Positions 1 to 9,160 are shown, counted from the first letter of the stretch. The stretch: DNA of 64,000 bases from Actinophytocola gossypii (GCF_025165815.1 NZ_JAFFZE010000015.1:248001-312000), one strand, 5' to 3'. Notes: generated by a model not told the origin, from the sequence alone. A program made the numbers and translations.

Positions 1-1
1 C

Positions 2-109
2 GGCGCGGTGGTGCGGGACCTGGAGTCGACCGAGGTGCTGCACGTGTGCCTGGTGCACCGGGCAGGTCGCCTCAGCCCCGCCGCGTCGGCGTTCCGCACT
101 GATAGGTAG
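2..109 (+). CDS. C-terminal end of a LysR-type transcriptional regulator (partial)
   Basis: The gene enters from the left edge. The frame starting at base 2 reads through 35 codons to a TAG and ends in LVHRAGRLSPAASAF, which resembles the last strand and helix of LysR substrate-binding domains (pattern RxLSPAAxAF). It lies directly upstream of a tartrate/D-malate dehydrogenase in the same direction. LysR regulators are commonly neighbours of such genes, so it may control that gene. Only the tail is visible, so neither its ligand nor its DNA-binding domain can be judged. Confidence 0.55.
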   Translation, partial: GAVVRDLESTEVLHVCLVHRAGRLSPAASAFRTDR

Positions 110-117
110 TCCCTATC
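101..117. promoter_or_regulatory. Small inverted repeat across the stop codon of the LysR-like gene
   Basis: GATAGG (101-106) and CCTATC (112-117) form a perfect 6-bp inverted repeat around a 5-base spacer that contains the TAG stop of the upstream gene. It sits 59 bp before the ATG of the dehydrogenase gene. It could be half of an operator for the dehydrogenase or a weak hairpin; the stem is short and no T-tract follows. Confidence 0.3.
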
Positions 118-175
118 GCCAGGGGAGGAAACTGGTCTTGGACCTGCCTACCCGCGAGCCGATCCACTTGACGGT

Positions 176-1231
176 ATGGCAACTGAGCACCGCATCGCGT
201 TGATTCCCGGGGACGGCATCGGGACGGAGGTGCTGCCGCCGGCCACCGCCGTGCTCGACAAGGTCGGCGCCCGGCACGGCATCACCTTCCGCTACGACGA
301 CTTCGACTGGTGTTGCGAGCGGTACCTGCACGAAGGCGCGATGATGCCCGCGAACGGGCTCGACCAGATCCGGCACCACGACGCGATCCTGCTCGGCGCG
401 GTCGGCTGGCCCGGCGTGCCCGACCACGTGTCGCTGTGGGGCCTGCTCATCCCGATCCGCCGGCAGTTCGACCAGTACGTGAACCTGCGCCCGATCAAGG
501 TCATGCCCGGCGTGCCGAGCCCGGTGCGCAGTGCCGAACCCGGCCTGGAGTTCGTCGTCGTCCGGGAGAACGTCGAGGGGGAGTACTCCGAGGTCGGCGG
601 CCGCTTCCACCGTGGCTTCGCGGACGAGATGGCCGTCCAGGAGTCGATCTTCACCCGCCCGGGGGTGACCCGGATCCTCGACTACGCGTTCGAGCTCGCC
701 GCGACCCGCCGCAACGTCGTCACCTCGGCGACCAAGTCCAACGGGATCGTGCACACCATGCCGTTCTGGGACGAGCTCGTCGCCGAGGCCGGCCTGCGTC
801 ACCCCGACGTCCGCTGGCACCAGGAGCACATCGACGCGCTGGTCGCCAAGGTCGTCCTCGACCCGTCCCGCTTCGACGTGATCGTCGGCTCCAACCTGTT
901 CGGCGACATCCTCTCCGACCTCGCCGCGGCCGTCGCCGGCAGCATCGGCATCGCCCCGGCCGGCAACCTCAACCCGTCCCGCGAGTTCCCGTCCATGTTC
1001 GAGCCGGTGCACGGGTCCGCCCCGGACATCGCCGGCAAGGGCGTCGCCAACCCCCTCGGCGCGATCTGGTCGGCGGCCATGATGCTCGACCACCTCGGCC
1101 ACCCGGACGCCGGCGCCGAGGTCGTCGCGGCCATGGTCGACGTGCTCGGCAACACCCCCGTCCGCACCGCCGACCTCGGCGGCACCGCCTCCACCGAGGA
1201 GTTCACCAAGACCCTGCTCGACCGGATCTGA
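176..1231 (+). CDS. ttuC: Tartrate / D-malate dehydrogenase (decarboxylating), isocitrate/isopropylmalate dehydrogenase family
   Basis: A 351-residue NAD-dependent beta-decarboxylating dehydrogenase. Visible family features are the N-terminal GDGIGTEV loop (residues 12-19), the substrate-side VVRENVEGEYS segment (128-138), the catalytic lysine region TSATKSNG (183-190), the metal-binding GSNLFGDILSD (238-248) and the nucleotide loop EPVHGSAPDIAGKG (276-289). ENVEGEYSEVGGR with an early WCCERY rather than leuB-type residues favours the tartrate/D-malate branch over 3-isopropylmalate dehydrogenase. Expected reaction: oxidative decarboxylation of D-malate to pyruvate, or oxidation of tartrate to oxaloglycolate, in the cytoplasm. 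Substrate choice is inferred from family resemblance. Confidence 0.85.
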   Translation: MATEHRIALIPGDGIGTEVLPPATAVLDKVGARHGITFRYDDFDWCCERYLHEGAMMPANGLDQIRHHDAILLGAVGWPGVPDHVSLWGLLIPIRRQFDQYVNLRPIKVMPGVPSPVRSAEPGLEFVVVRENVEGEYSEVGGRFHRGFADEMAVQESIFTRPGVTRILDYAFELAATRRNVVTSATKSNGIVHTMPFWDELVAEAGLRHPDVRWHQEHIDALVAKVVLDPSRFDVIVGSNLFGDILSDLAAAVAGSIGIAPAGNLNPSREFPSMFEPVHGSAPDIAGKGVANPLGAIWSAAMMLDHLGHPDAGAEVVAAMVDVLGNTPVRTADLGGTASTEEFTKTLLDRI

Positions 1232-1468
1232 GCAGCGCACGCAGGTCGGCCGGGTCGACGTGGTGGTGCCCGGTCATGCCGAGCGCGCCGGCCGCGGCCA
1301 CGTTCTCCGCGCTGTCGTCGACGAACAGGCAGCGTTCGACGGCGACCCCGGCAAGCTCGGCGGCCGCGCGGTAGATCCGAGGGTCGGGCTTGGCGAACCC
1401 GACCCGCGCGTGTCCCCGCGCCGCAGCACGCCGTCCAGGTCGCAGAGCACGGCGTCGAAGCGGGTCAC
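1203..1468 (-). pseudogene. HAD-superfamily hydrolase remnant with internal deletion and frameshift
   Basis: A GTG at 1468 opens a frame reading VTRFDAVLCDLDGVLRRGD, the first HAD motif (DxDGV). From about 1410 on, that frame becomes nonsense, but another minus-strand frame reads ARVGFAKPDPRIYRAAA, then RCLFVDDSAENVAAA, and stops at 1203. These are the third and fourth HAD motifs (KPDP and VDDS). The roughly 100 residues that should lie between, including the cap and motif II, are missing and the frame changes at the junction. The end overlaps the 3' end of the dehydrogenase gene by 29 bp. It looks like a decayed phosphoglycolate-phosphatase-type gene. Confidence 0.7.
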
Positions 1469-1548
1469 GTGGCGATCATCGCACTTGCCGCGGGTGGTGT
1501 CGGCCGACGAGGATTGGCCGACCGTGACGCCGAGCGAGGGAGTGTGCG

Positions 1549-2790
1549 GTGCGAGTGATGGTACGAGGGGCGCTGGTCGCCCTGCTGGGGTTGGTCGGCA
1601 CGCTGGTGCCCGTCGGGACGGCCGCGGCGGCGCCCGCACGGACCTGCGCTGATCCGAACGCCCCGCTGACCGTCGAGGAGCAGCGGCTGACCCTGCCGCA
1701 GCCGACGGAGATCCTGGCGCGCAGCGGGTTCGACCGGTTCGCGAAGGTGTTCACCCCCGCCCTGTGCGCGCTGCCGAACGCCTGGGTCGCCGAGGTCCTG
1801 ATCGGCGCCCAGGGGCGGGTGCTGTGGGAGGCGGCGGTGGCCCGCGCCCAGGGCGAGGCCCCGGCCGGCGACCTCCCGGTCACCGACGACCGGCCGCTGT
1901 ACTGGGCCCGGCTCCAGCTCACCAAGGCGCTCCGCCAGTGGGAACCCCGGTTCACGCTGAGCGACGAGCGGCGCGCGGAGCTGCTCGACCGCCTGGAGAC
2001 CGCCTCCCGCGGCCAGGACTCGATCCGCTACCGGCCCGGTACGCGGCGGATCCTGGTCAGCGGGTTCGACCCGTTCCAGCTCGACGCCGACCCCCGCCGC
2101 AGCAACCCCTCCGGCGTGGCCGCGCTCGCGCTGGACGGCACCGTCGTGGACACCGACGCCGGCCCGGCGCGGATCGAGACCGCGATGTTCCCCGTGCTGT
2201 GGGACCCGTTCGCCGAGGGCATGGTGGAGCGGACGTTCCTGCCCTGGCTGGACCGGGTGGACGCGTTCACCACGATCAGCCAGGGCCGGGTCGGGCGGTT
2301 CGACGTGGAGCGGTACAACGGCCGCTGGCGCGGCGGCTTCCCGGACAACGACAACCTCGGCCGCACCGGCGTCATCCCGATCCCGGACGGCGTGCCGACG
2401 GTGACCCCGGCACCCGAGTTCGTGCCGACAACGCTGCCCTACGACGAGATCGTCGCCGCCGACACCGGTCGGTTCCCGGTGTTCGACAACACCTCGGTGA
2501 CCGAGATCCCCGCCGGGGAGACCGAGCCGGTCGTCCGGCCGGACGGGCCGACACCCGGCTCGGTCGCGCGGGCCGGCGGCGGCGGGAACTACCTGTCCAA
2601 CGAGATCGCCTACCGGGCCACGCTGCTGCGGGACGCGCTTGGACTCGACCTCCCCGGCGGGCACCTGCACACGCCGGTGCTCCAGTTCGCGCCGGACAAC
2701 ACGACCGAGCTGACCGACCCGGTGTTCGAGCGCAACCAGCGTGACATCGTCGACCAGGTCCGGGCGGTCGTGGTCATCGCGGGCGGATGA
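1549..2790 (+). CDS. Secreted pyroglutamyl-peptidase-like (family C15 fold) protein with Ser in place of the catalytic Cys
   Basis: 413 residues. Residues 1-28 form a signal peptide ending in an Ala-rich cleavage region (GTAAAAPA). From about 168 the protein follows pyrrolidone-carboxyl peptidase: ILVSGFDPF (168-176), SNPSG (185-189), GRVGRFDVERYN (246-257, Glu254 matching the catalytic Glu), GNYLSNEIAY (346-355) and GHLHTP (371-376, His374 matching the catalytic His). In C15 enzymes the GxYxCNxxxY motif holds the nucleophilic cysteine; here that position is Ser350. The N-terminal 140 residues are an extension absent from cytoplasmic C15 enzymes. A GAGGGAG ribosome site precedes the GTG start; GTG 1555 and ATG 1558 are alternatives. 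It may be a serine variant, a binding protein or an inactive relative. Confidence 0.7.
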   Translation: MRVMVRGALVALLGLVGTLVPVGTAAAAPARTCADPNAPLTVEEQRLTLPQPTEILARSGFDRFAKVFTPALCALPNAWVAEVLIGAQGRVLWEAAVARAQGEAPAGDLPVTDDRPLYWARLQLTKALRQWEPRFTLSDERRAELLDRLETASRGQDSIRYRPGTRRILVSGFDPFQLDADPRRSNPSGVAALALDGTVVDTDAGPARIETAMFPVLWDPFAEGMVERTFLPWLDRVDAFTTISQGRVGRFDVERYNGRWRGGFPDNDNLGRTGVIPIPDGVPTVTPAPEFVPTTLPYDEIVAADTGRFPVFDNTSVTEIPAGETEPVVRPDGPTPGSVARAGGGGNYLSNEIAYRATLLRDALGLDLPGGHLHTPVLQFAPDNTTELTDPVFERNQRDIVDQVRAVVVIAGG

Positions 2791-2803
2791 GCGGGCGGGT
2801 GAG

Positions 2804-4831
2804 TCAGCGCCGCACGCCCTCGATGGTCTCCCGGCGCAGCCGCAGGAACTCCAGGTGCCGCTCGTACTGGTCGAGCACGTCGCTGATCAGCTGCTCGCGG
2901 GTGTAGCCGAGCACGTCGTAGTCCTGGCCGCCGTCGGTGAGGTGCACCTCGTACCGGTGGTACACCTCGGTGCCGGCGGCCTGGAGCGCGAACGAGGGTG
3001 TGCGGCACGTCCTCGGCCGCACCCGGTAGCCGAACTCGTCCTCCTCGCCCAGGTCCACCCGCAGCGCGAGCCGGGGCAGGCCGGTCGGCCCGTCGGGCCG
3101 CTCGGTCACCTCGGCGTCCGCGCCCTGCGCGGTCAGCTCCTCGGCGACCTCGGTCAGCGCCGGTCGGCACACCTCGTCGGCGAACCGGGCCGCGTCGTCG
3201 CGGTCCGGGAAGCTCATCGCGCGCCGCAGCCGCTGCCGCCAGGTCCGCGCGGTGCCGCGGGCCTCGATCGCGGTGCGCTCGGACAGCGACGACGGCAGGC
3301 TCGTGCGCAGCGCGTCCTCGCGGAACCCCTCCACCCGCAGCGCCTTGTAGAGCCCCCACATCACCAGGAACATCACGAACGAGAACGGCAGGCCCATGAT
3401 GATCGTCGCGTTGGTCAGCGCGGTGACGCCGCCGACCAGCAGCATCGCCAGGGTCAGCAGACCGGTCACCACGGCCCAGAACGCGCGCAGCCACGGCGCC
3501 GCGTCCGTGGTCGGCGTGGCCAGCCGCGAGGTGAAGTTGGCGGTCACCAGCGCGGCGGAGTCGGCCGAGGTGACGTAGAACAGCAGCCCGACGACCGTGG
3601 CCAGGCCCGCGCTGAACGTGACCCCGGGGTACTGCTCCAGCAGCGCGTAGAACCCCTGTTCCGGCACGTTCACCGCGGTCTGCCCGAACTCGGCGTTGCC
3701 GTCCCGCACGACCTCCAGCGCGCTGTTGGCGAAGATCGACAGGAAGCACAGCGTGAACAGGAACGGCACCACCAGCGTCGCGGCAACGAACTGGCGGATC
3801 GTGCGGCCGCGGGAGATCCGGGCGAGGAACAGGCCGACGAACGGCGCCCACGCGATCCACCAGGCCCAGAAGAACAGCGTCCAGGTGTTCAGCCACTCGG
3901 TCGGCTGGTCGTAGCCGAACGTGTTCAGCGTCATCGACGGAAAGCGGCTGACGTAGTCGCCGATGTTCAGCACCAGCCGGTTGAGCAGGTCGATCGGGTT
4001 CTGGAACAGCAGCACGTAGAGCATCAGCCCGATGGCGAGGACGATGTTGAACTCCGACAGCCGCCGGATGCCCTTGTCCACGCCGGCCACCGCGGACACC
4101 GTCGCCAGCAGCACCGCGACCACGATCAGCCCGATCCGCGCGCCGATGCCCTCCTCGATGCCGAACAGGAAGTTCAGCCCGTAGTTGAGCTGCACGACAC
4201 CGATGCCGAGCGACACGCCGACGCCGAACACGGTGCCGATCACCGCGGCGAGGTCGACCGCGTCACCGAGCCCGCCGTGCACCCGCCGGCCGAAGATCGG
4301 GTACAGCGCGGACCGGATCGACAGCGGCAACCGGAACCGGTAGGCGAAGTAGCCCAGCGCCATGCCCATCAGCGCGTACATCGCCCAGCCGGTGATGCCG
4401 TAGTGGAACATCGTCCACACCACCGCCTGCCGCGCGGCCTCGACCGTCCCACCCGGACCGGACGGCGGCTCCAGGTAGTGCGAGACCGGGCCGGACACCG
4501 AGAAGAACATCAGGTCGATGCCGATCCCGGCGGCGAACAGCATGGACAGCCACGCGAACATGCCGAAGTCCGGCTTCGAGTGCTGCGGGCCGAGCTTCAC
4601 CTTGCCGTAGCGGGAAAGCGCGATGTAGACGACGAAGACCAGGAACAGGGTCGCGGCGAGGAAGTAGTACCAGCCGAGGCCGTCGGACACCCAGCCGACG
4701 GCGGTGCCGATGACGGTCTCCGCGCCGGTCGGGGTGATGATCGCCCAGACCGAGATGGCGAGGATGAGCGTGGCCGAGCCGTACAGCACGACCGGGTTGA
4801 CGCGGCGTTCCTTCTCCATGCTGGTCGTCAC
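2804..4831 (-). CDS. betT: Choline/glycine-betaine transporter of the BCCT family
   Basis: 675 residues, close to BetT of Escherichia coli. About twelve membrane segments span the first 500 residues. The BCCT signature appears as NTWTLFFWAWWIAWAPF, with a downstream glycine-rich segment and YVTSADSAAL. A cytoplasmic C-terminal domain of roughly 160 residues follows, typical of the BetT-type choline carriers whose tail senses osmotic state. The GTG at 4831 is preferred because AGAAGG lies 9 bases upstream; ATG 4819 is the alternative. It is the third gene of betB-betA-betT, only 5 bases behind betA. It probably imports choline for the two oxidation steps encoded upstream. Confidence 0.9.
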   Translation of the reverse strand: MTTSMEKERRVNPVVLYGSATLILAISVWAIITPTGAETVIGTAVGWVSDGLGWYYFLAATLFLVFVVYIALSRYGKVKLGPQHSKPDFGMFAWLSMLFAAGIGIDLMFFSVSGPVSHYLEPPSGPGGTVEAARQAVVWTMFHYGITGWAMYALMGMALGYFAYRFRLPLSIRSALYPIFGRRVHGGLGDAVDLAAVIGTVFGVGVSLGIGVVQLNYGLNFLFGIEEGIGARIGLIVVAVLLATVSAVAGVDKGIRRLSEFNIVLAIGLMLYVLLFQNPIDLLNRLVLNIGDYVSRFPSMTLNTFGYDQPTEWLNTWTLFFWAWWIAWAPFVGLFLARISRGRTIRQFVAATLVVPFLFTLCFLSIFANSALEVVRDGNAEFGQTAVNVPEQGFYALLEQYPGVTFSAGLATVVGLLFYVTSADSAALVTANFTSRLATPTTDAAPWLRAFWAVVTGLLTLAMLLVGGVTALTNATIIMGLPFSFVMFLVMWGLYKALRVEGFREDALRTSLPSSLSERTAIEARGTARTWRQRLRRAMSFPDRDDAARFADEVCRPALTEVAEELTAQGADAEVTERPDGPTGLPRLALRVDLGEEDEFGYRVRPRTCRTPSFALQAAGTEVYHRYEVHLTDGGQDYDVLGYTREQLISDVLDQYERHLEFLRLRRETIEGVRR

Positions 4832-4836
4832 GATCG

Positions 4837-6492
4837 TCACCCTTCTGGTAAGCCGTGCCGGTGGTAGTCCACTGTGGAGGGTTCGAGGGGAGTGTTGCCG
4901 AGGATCAGGTCGGCCGACTTCTCGGCGAGCATCATCACCGGCGCGTAGATGTTCCCGTTGGTCACGTACGGCATGGCGGACGCGTCGACCACGCGCAGTC
5001 CGGTGACCCCGTGCACCGCCATCGACTTCGGGTCGACCACGGACAGCTCGTCCACGCCCATCTTGGCGGTGCACGACGGGTGGTAGGCGGTCTCCGCGTC
5101 CCGGGCCACCCAGTCGAGGATCTCCGCGTCGGTGCGCACGTCCGGGCCGGGGGACAGCTCGCCGCCGTCGAACGGGGCGAACGCCGGCTGGGCCAGGATC
5201 TCCCGCGCCACGTGCACCGCCTCGACCCATTCCTTGCGGTCGTTCGGCGTGGACAGGTAGTTGAACCGCAGCGCGGGGTGCCGGCGCGGGTCGGCGGAGA
5301 CGATCTTCACCGTGCCGCGCACGTCGGAGTACATCGGTCCGATGTGGACCTGGTAGCCGTGATCCGCGCCGACCGGGGTGCCGTCGTAGCGGACCGCGAT
5401 CGGCAGGAAGTGGAACATCAGGTTCGGGTAGGCCACCTCGTCGTTGCCCCGGACGAACCCGCCCGCCTCGAAGTGGTTGGTGGCCGCCGGCCCGGACCGG
5501 GTGAGCAGCCAGCGCAACCCCACCGCGGGCCGGTTGCGCAGCTTCAGTGCCGGGTTGAACGACACCGGCCGGGTGCAGGCGTGCTGCACGTACACCTCGA
5601 GGTGGTCCTGCAGGTTCTCCCCGACGCCGGGCAGCGCGTGCACCACGTCGACCCCGAGTGGACGGAGCTCGTCCGGGTTCCCGATCCCGGACAGCTGCAG
5701 CAGCTGCGGGGTGTTGACCGCGCCGCCGCTCAGGATGACCTCGCCCGCGTCGACCCGTCTGGCCCGCCCGCCCGGCCTGCGGTACTCGACCCCGGTGGCC
5801 CTGGTGCCGCTGAACCGCACCCGGTCGACCTGGGCCAGACAGCGCACGGTCAGGTTGGGCCGGTGCTTCACCGGGTGCAGGTACGCCCGTGCCGACGACC
5901 AGCGCCGCCCGTCGCGGATGTTCCGGTCGAACCGGGCGAAGCCCTCCTGCCGGTAGCCGTTGACGTCGTCGGTCAGCGGGTACCCGGCTTCCTGCGCGGC
6001 GGCCAGGAACGCGCCGAACAGCGGGTTGGTCGCCGGCCCGCGCTCCAGCCACAGCGGGCCGCCCCGTGCGCGCCAGTCGTCCTCGCCGGCCGCGCAGTGC
6101 TCCATCCGCCGGAAGTACGGCAGGCAGTGCGCGTAGTCCCAGGTCTCCATGCCAGGGTCGGCGGCCCACCGCTCCAGGTCCATCGGGTTGCCGCGCTGGA
6201 AGATCATCCCGTTGATCGAGCTGGAGCCGCCGAGCACCTTGCCCCGCCCGTGGCTGACCCGCCGCCCGCCCAGGTGCGGCTCCGGCTCGGACTCGTACTT
6301 CCAGTCGTAGAGCCGGTTGCCGATCACCATGGTCAGCGCGGCCGGCATGTGGATGAACATGTCCCAGATCCAGTCCGGGCGCCCGGCCTCCAGCACCAGG
6401 ACGCTGGTGCCAGGGTCGGCGGATAGCCGGTTCGCCAGCACACAGCCCGCCGAGCCGCCGCCGACGATCACGTAGTCGTACCGCTCGGTCAT
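4837..6492 (-). CDS. betA: Choline dehydrogenase, GMC oxidoreductase family
   Basis: 551 residues, the usual length. The N-terminal FAD-binding loop reads [18 protein letters not shown] (7-24) and the GMC signature [15 protein letters not shown] follows. The catalytic histidine is in [11 protein letters not shown] (His471), with the paired Asn in TNGNIYAP near 512. It oxidises choline to betaine aldehyde and may carry out the second step as well. The ATG overlaps the betB stop codon as ATGA, so the two are translationally coupled. The neighbours betB, betT and the divergent betI make the assignment firm. Confidence 0.93.
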   Translation of the reverse strand: MTERYDYVIVGGGSAGCVLANRLSADPGTSVLVLEAGRPDWIWDMFIHMPAALTMVIGNRLYDWKYESEPEPHLGGRRVSHGRGKVLGGSSSINGMIFQRGNPMDLERWAADPGMETWDYAHCLPYFRRMEHCAAGEDDWRARGGPLWLERGPATNPLFGAFLAAAQEAGYPLTDDVNGYRQEGFARFDRNIRDGRRWSSARAYLHPVKHRPNLTVRCLAQVDRVRFSGTRATGVEYRRPGGRARRVDAGEVILSGGAVNTPQLLQLSGIGNPDELRPLGVDVVHALPGVGENLQDHLEVYVQHACTRPVSFNPALKLRNRPAVGLRWLLTRSGPAATNHFEAGGFVRGNDEVAYPNLMFHFLPIAVRYDGTPVGADHGYQVHIGPMYSDVRGTVKIVSADPRRHPALRFNYLSTPNDRKEWVEAVHVAREILAQPAFAPFDGGELSPGPDVRTDAEILDWVARDAETAYHPSCTAKMGVDELSVVDPKSMAVHGVTGLRVVDASAMPYVTNGNIYAPVMMLAEKSADLILGNTPLEPSTVDYHRHGLPEG

Positions 6493-7961
6493 CGCTCACC
6501 TCCGAACCAGCGCTGCGGTGCGGGTCGGATGTTGTGGTAGATGTGCTTGAGCTCCTGGTACTCGCGCAGCCCGGACGGGCCGAGTTCGCGCCCGATGCCG
6601 GACTTGCCGAAGCCGCCCCACTCGGCCTGCGGCACGTACGGGTGGAAGTCGTTGATCCACACGGTGCCGTGCCGCAGCGCGTTGGCCACCCGCTGCGCCA
6701 CCGAGGCGTCCCGGGTCCACACCGCGCCGGCCAGCCCGTAGTCCGTGTCGTTGGCGAGCGCGATCGCGTCGTCCTCGGTGGTGAACCGCTCCACCGTGAC
6801 CACCGGCCCGAACACCTCCTCGCGCACGACCGCCATGTCGCCGTGGCAGTCCGCGAACACCGTGGGCCGCAGGAAGTAGCCGTCGGCGAGCGCGGGGTCG
6901 TCCGGGCGGCAGCCGCCGGTCACCAGCCGGGCGCCCTCGGCCACGGCCCGCTCCAGGTAGGCCTCCACCTTGGCCCGGTGTTCGGCGGACACCAGCGGCC
7001 CGCACTCGGTGGCCTCGTCGAGCCCGTCGCCCAGCCGGATCCGCTCGGCGCGGGCGGCCAGCTCGGCGACGAACCGGTCGTGGATCCCGTCCTGCACGAT
7101 CAGCCGTGAGCCGGCCGAGCACACCTGTCCGGAGTGGACGAACGCGCCGGCGAGCGCGTAGTCCACCGCGGTGTCGAAGTCGGCGTCGGCGAACACCACG
7201 TTCGGGTTCTTGCCGCCCAGCTCCAGGGCGACCCGCTTCACGCCGGGCGCGGCGAGTGCCATGATCCGCTGCCCGGTGTGCAGGCCGCCGGTGAACGACA
7301 CCAGGTCGACGCCCGGGTGCGCCACCATCGCCGCGCCGACCACCGGCCCCGCGCCGAGCACCAGGTTCACCACGCCGTCCGGCACGCCCGCCTCGACGAG
7401 CAGCCGCACGAGGTGCACCGTGGACAGCGGGGTGACCTCGCTTGGCTTGAGCACCATCGTGTTCCCGGCCGCCAGCGCCGGCGCGACCTTCCACGACATC
7501 TGCAGCAGCGGGTAGTTCCACGGCGCGATCAGCGCGCACACCCCCACCGGCTCGTGCACCACCCGGCTGACCACATCCGGGTCGCCGGTGTCCACGACCC
7601 TCCCGGCGTCGGCGTCGGCCAGGTTCGCGTAGTACCGGAACACCGAGGCGACGTCGTCCACGTCGACCCGGCCCTCCTTGAGGGTCTTGCCGGTGTCCAG
7701 GCTCTCCGTGCGCGCCAGCTCCTCGCGGTCGCGGATCAACAGGCCGGCGACGCGCCGCAACAGCTCGCCCCGCTCGACCGCCGCCGTGGCCCGCCACGGT
7801 CCGTGGTCGAAGGCCGTCCTGGCCGAGGTGACCGCGGCATCCACGTCCCGCTCGGTCGCCTCCGCGACCGTGGCCAGCTCGCGCCCGGTGGCCGGGTTGC
7901 GCACCACCCGCTCCGGTCCGGAGCCGGGACCCCACCGCCCGGCCGTGAAGAGTTCCGTCAT
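6489..7961 (-). CDS. betB: Betaine aldehyde dehydrogenase, NAD(P)-dependent
   Basis: 490 residues of the aldehyde dehydrogenase superfamily. The oxyanion/NAD segment is APWNYPLLQ (146-154), the general base Glu247 lies in [11 protein letters not shown] and the nucleophile Cys281 in [10 protein letters not shown]. It converts betaine aldehyde to glycine betaine, the compatible solute. The ATG at 7961 is chosen because GGGGAG lies just upstream; a longer in-frame reading back to 8066 would run through the divergent promoter and operator and is unlikely. First gene of the bet operon, so it takes the repression from the BetI operator at 7999-8015. Confidence 0.93.
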   Translation of the reverse strand: MTELFTAGRWGPGSGPERVVRNPATGRELATVAEATERDVDAAVTSARTAFDHGPWRATAAVERGELLRRVAGLLIRDREELARTESLDTGKTLKEGRVDVDDVASVFRYYANLADADAGRVVDTGDPDVVSRVVHEPVGVCALIAPWNYPLLQMSWKVAPALAAGNTMVLKPSEVTPLSTVHLVRLLVEAGVPDGVVNLVLGAGPVVGAAMVAHPGVDLVSFTGGLHTGQRIMALAAPGVKRVALELGGKNPNVVFADADFDTAVDYALAGAFVHSGQVCSAGSRLIVQDGIHDRFVAELAARAERIRLGDGLDEATECGPLVSAEHRAKVEAYLERAVAEGARLVTGGCRPDDPALADGYFLRPTVFADCHGDMAVVREEVFGPVVTVERFTTEDDAIALANDTDYGLAGAVWTRDASVAQRVANALRHGTVWINDFHPYVPQAEWGGFGKSGIGRELGPSGLREYQELKHIYHNIRPAPQRWFGGER

Positions 7962-7993
7962 GGCTCTCCCCTCATCCGCGCCGGAAATGCGGA

Positions 7994-8040
7994 CAACCGT
8001 ACACATAATGTGTACTCGAGTCCATATCCAGCTACGGTTG
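7994..8040. promoter_or_regulatory. BetI-type operator in the betB/betI divergent promoter
   Basis: A perfect inverted repeat GTACACAT-A-ATGTGTAC (7999-8015) lies midway between the betB and betI starts. An outer pair, CAACCGT (7994-8000) and ACGGTTG (8034-8040), adds a second, wider dyad; the last seven bases end 4 bp before the betI ATG. TetR-family repressors bind such 15-18 bp dyads as dimers or dimer pairs. The AT-rich core also supplies the only -10-like sequences in the interval. It most likely represses both directions until choline or betaine aldehyde is present. Confidence 0.75.
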
Positions 8041-8044
8041 TGGC

Positions 8045-8611
8045 ATGGACAGGGGAGGAACGGCACGTCGGGGGCGCGGCCCGACCGACCCCGACCGCCG
8101 CGACCGCATCGCGCGCGCCGCCATCACCGTCGTCGCCCGCCAGGGCATCGCCGGGTTGACGCACCGCCGCGTCGCCGCCGAGGCCGAGGTGCCGCTCGGT
8201 TCGACCACGTACCACTTCGCCACCCTCGACGACCTGGTCGCAGCCGCACTGGAGAAGGCGGCCGAACGCAGCGTCGCCGAGCTCCGCACCTGGGCGGATG
8301 CCCTGCCGCCGGACGCCGACCTGGCCGAGGAGCTGGCCGCGTTCGTCGTCCGCTCGGTCGGCGAGAAGCGCGCGGACACGATGGCCGAGTACAACCTCTA
8401 CGCGCTCGCCCTGCACCGCCCGCAGCTGCGGCGAGCCGCCGTGGCCTGGGACGACGCCCTGGCCGACGTGCTGCGGGCGCGGACGGACCCGCTGACCGGC
8501 CGGATGCTCGGCGTGCTGCTGTGCGGGCTGCTGATGCAGGCGGTGCTACGCGACGACCCGGTCCCCTGTGCCGAGATCGAGGCACAGGTCCGACGGGCAC
8601 TGGAGGGGTGA
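8045..8611 (+). CDS. betI: TetR-family repressor, BetI-like
   Basis: 188 residues. The N-terminal helix-turn-helix (about 20-65) reads RIARAAITVVARQGIAGLTH followed by VAAEAEVPLGSTTYHF, the standard TetR recognition helix ending in a YHF turn. The helical C-terminal domain would bind the effector. It is divergent from betBAT and shares the palindromic operator, so repression of choline oxidation is the likely role, as for BetI. The effector is inferred from context only. Its TGA overlaps the GTG of the next gene. Confidence 0.82.
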   Translation: MDRGGTARRGRGPTDPDRRDRIARAAITVVARQGIAGLTHRRVAAEAEVPLGSTTYHFATLDDLVAAALEKAAERSVAELRTWADALPPDADLAEELAAFVVRSVGEKRADTMAEYNLYALALHRPQLRRAAVAWDDALADVLRARTDPLTGRMLGVLLCGLLMQAVLRDDPVPCAEIEAQVRRALEG

Positions 8612-9114
8612 AGGTGGAACGTGTCGGCCCGCCGCTGGTCGCGGGGGAGCGGGAGACGCTGCGCGCGTTCCTCGACTTCCACCGCGCGACCCTGGCGATG
8701 AAGTGCGCCGGACTGTCCGACGAGGACCTGCGGCGCCGGTCCATGCCCCCGTCGACCCTGACGTTGCTCGGCCTGGTACGGCACATGGCCGAGGTGGAGC
8801 GCACCTGGTTCCGCCGCGTGATCGACGGCGAGGACGTTCCCCTGGTCTGGTCGGCCGACGGGGACTACCAGGTCGCCTACGACGCCGCCGGGTCCGACCG
8901 CGCGGAGGCGTTCGCCGCCTGGGAGGCGGAGGTCGAGCACTCCCGGCGGATCGAGCGGAACGCCGAGTCCCTCGACGTCACCGGTCACAACGCCCGCTGG
9001 GGCGAGGACGTGTCGCTGCGGCTGGTGATGCTCCACCTCATCCACGAGTACGCCAGGCACAACGGCCACGCGGACCTGCTCCGCGAGGGCATCGACGGCG
9101 AGGTTGGCGCGTAG
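8608..9114 (+). CDS. DinB/DUF664-family protein (mycothiol-dependent metalloenzyme fold)
   Basis: 168 residues. A GTG at 8608 overlaps the betI stop (GTGA), so the two genes are cotranscribed. The protein shows the four-helix DinB pattern: TLLGLVRHMAEVERTWFRRV in the second helix, with a metal-ligand histidine, and LHLIHEYARHNGHADLLRE in the last, with two more histidines spaced HxxxH. Actinobacterial DUF664 proteins are thought to include mycothiol S-transferases. No substrate can be read from the sequence, and a link to choline metabolism is not evident. A second member lies at 14378-14896. Confidence 0.75.
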   Translation: MKVERVGPPLVAGERETLRAFLDFHRATLAMKCAGLSDEDLRRRSMPPSTLTLLGLVRHMAEVERTWFRRVIDGEDVPLVWSADGDYQVAYDAAGSDRAEAFAAWEAEVEHSRRIERNAESLDVTGHNARWGEDVSLRLVMLHLIHEYARHNGHADLLREGIDGEVGA

Positions 9115-9160
9115 GTCGCCTCAGCCCGGCCGCTGTCCGGCGGAATGGAAGGTGACCTAC
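9111..9160. terminator. Inverted repeat between convergent stop codons, likely bidirectional terminator
   Basis: GTAGGTCGCCT (9111-9121) and AGGTGACCTAC (9150-9160) pair over 11 bp with one G-T wobble. Both flanking stop codons lie inside the arms (TAG at 9112-9114 on +, CTA at 9157-9159 read on -). A smaller CCGG/CCGG stem nests in the loop. No T-tract is present, as is common in actinobacteria. Confidence 0.5.

Noticed and set aside
2741-4867. Long plus-strand frame opposite the transporter gene
   Set aside because: A His/Arg/Gln-rich shadow without any domain, opposite a complete 12-helix transporter.
2804-6499. One minus-strand open frame of 1231 codons covering the transporter and the region of betA
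   Set aside because: Its first half is antisense-like Arg/Gly/Ala-rich shadow of the real betA frame. The transporter has its own ribosome site and start at 4831, so only the second half is a gene.
7678-8044. Upstream extension of the DinB open frame through the betB/betI region
   Set aside because: The frame is antisense to betB and crosses the operator. The true gene starts at the GTG that overlaps the betI stop codon.
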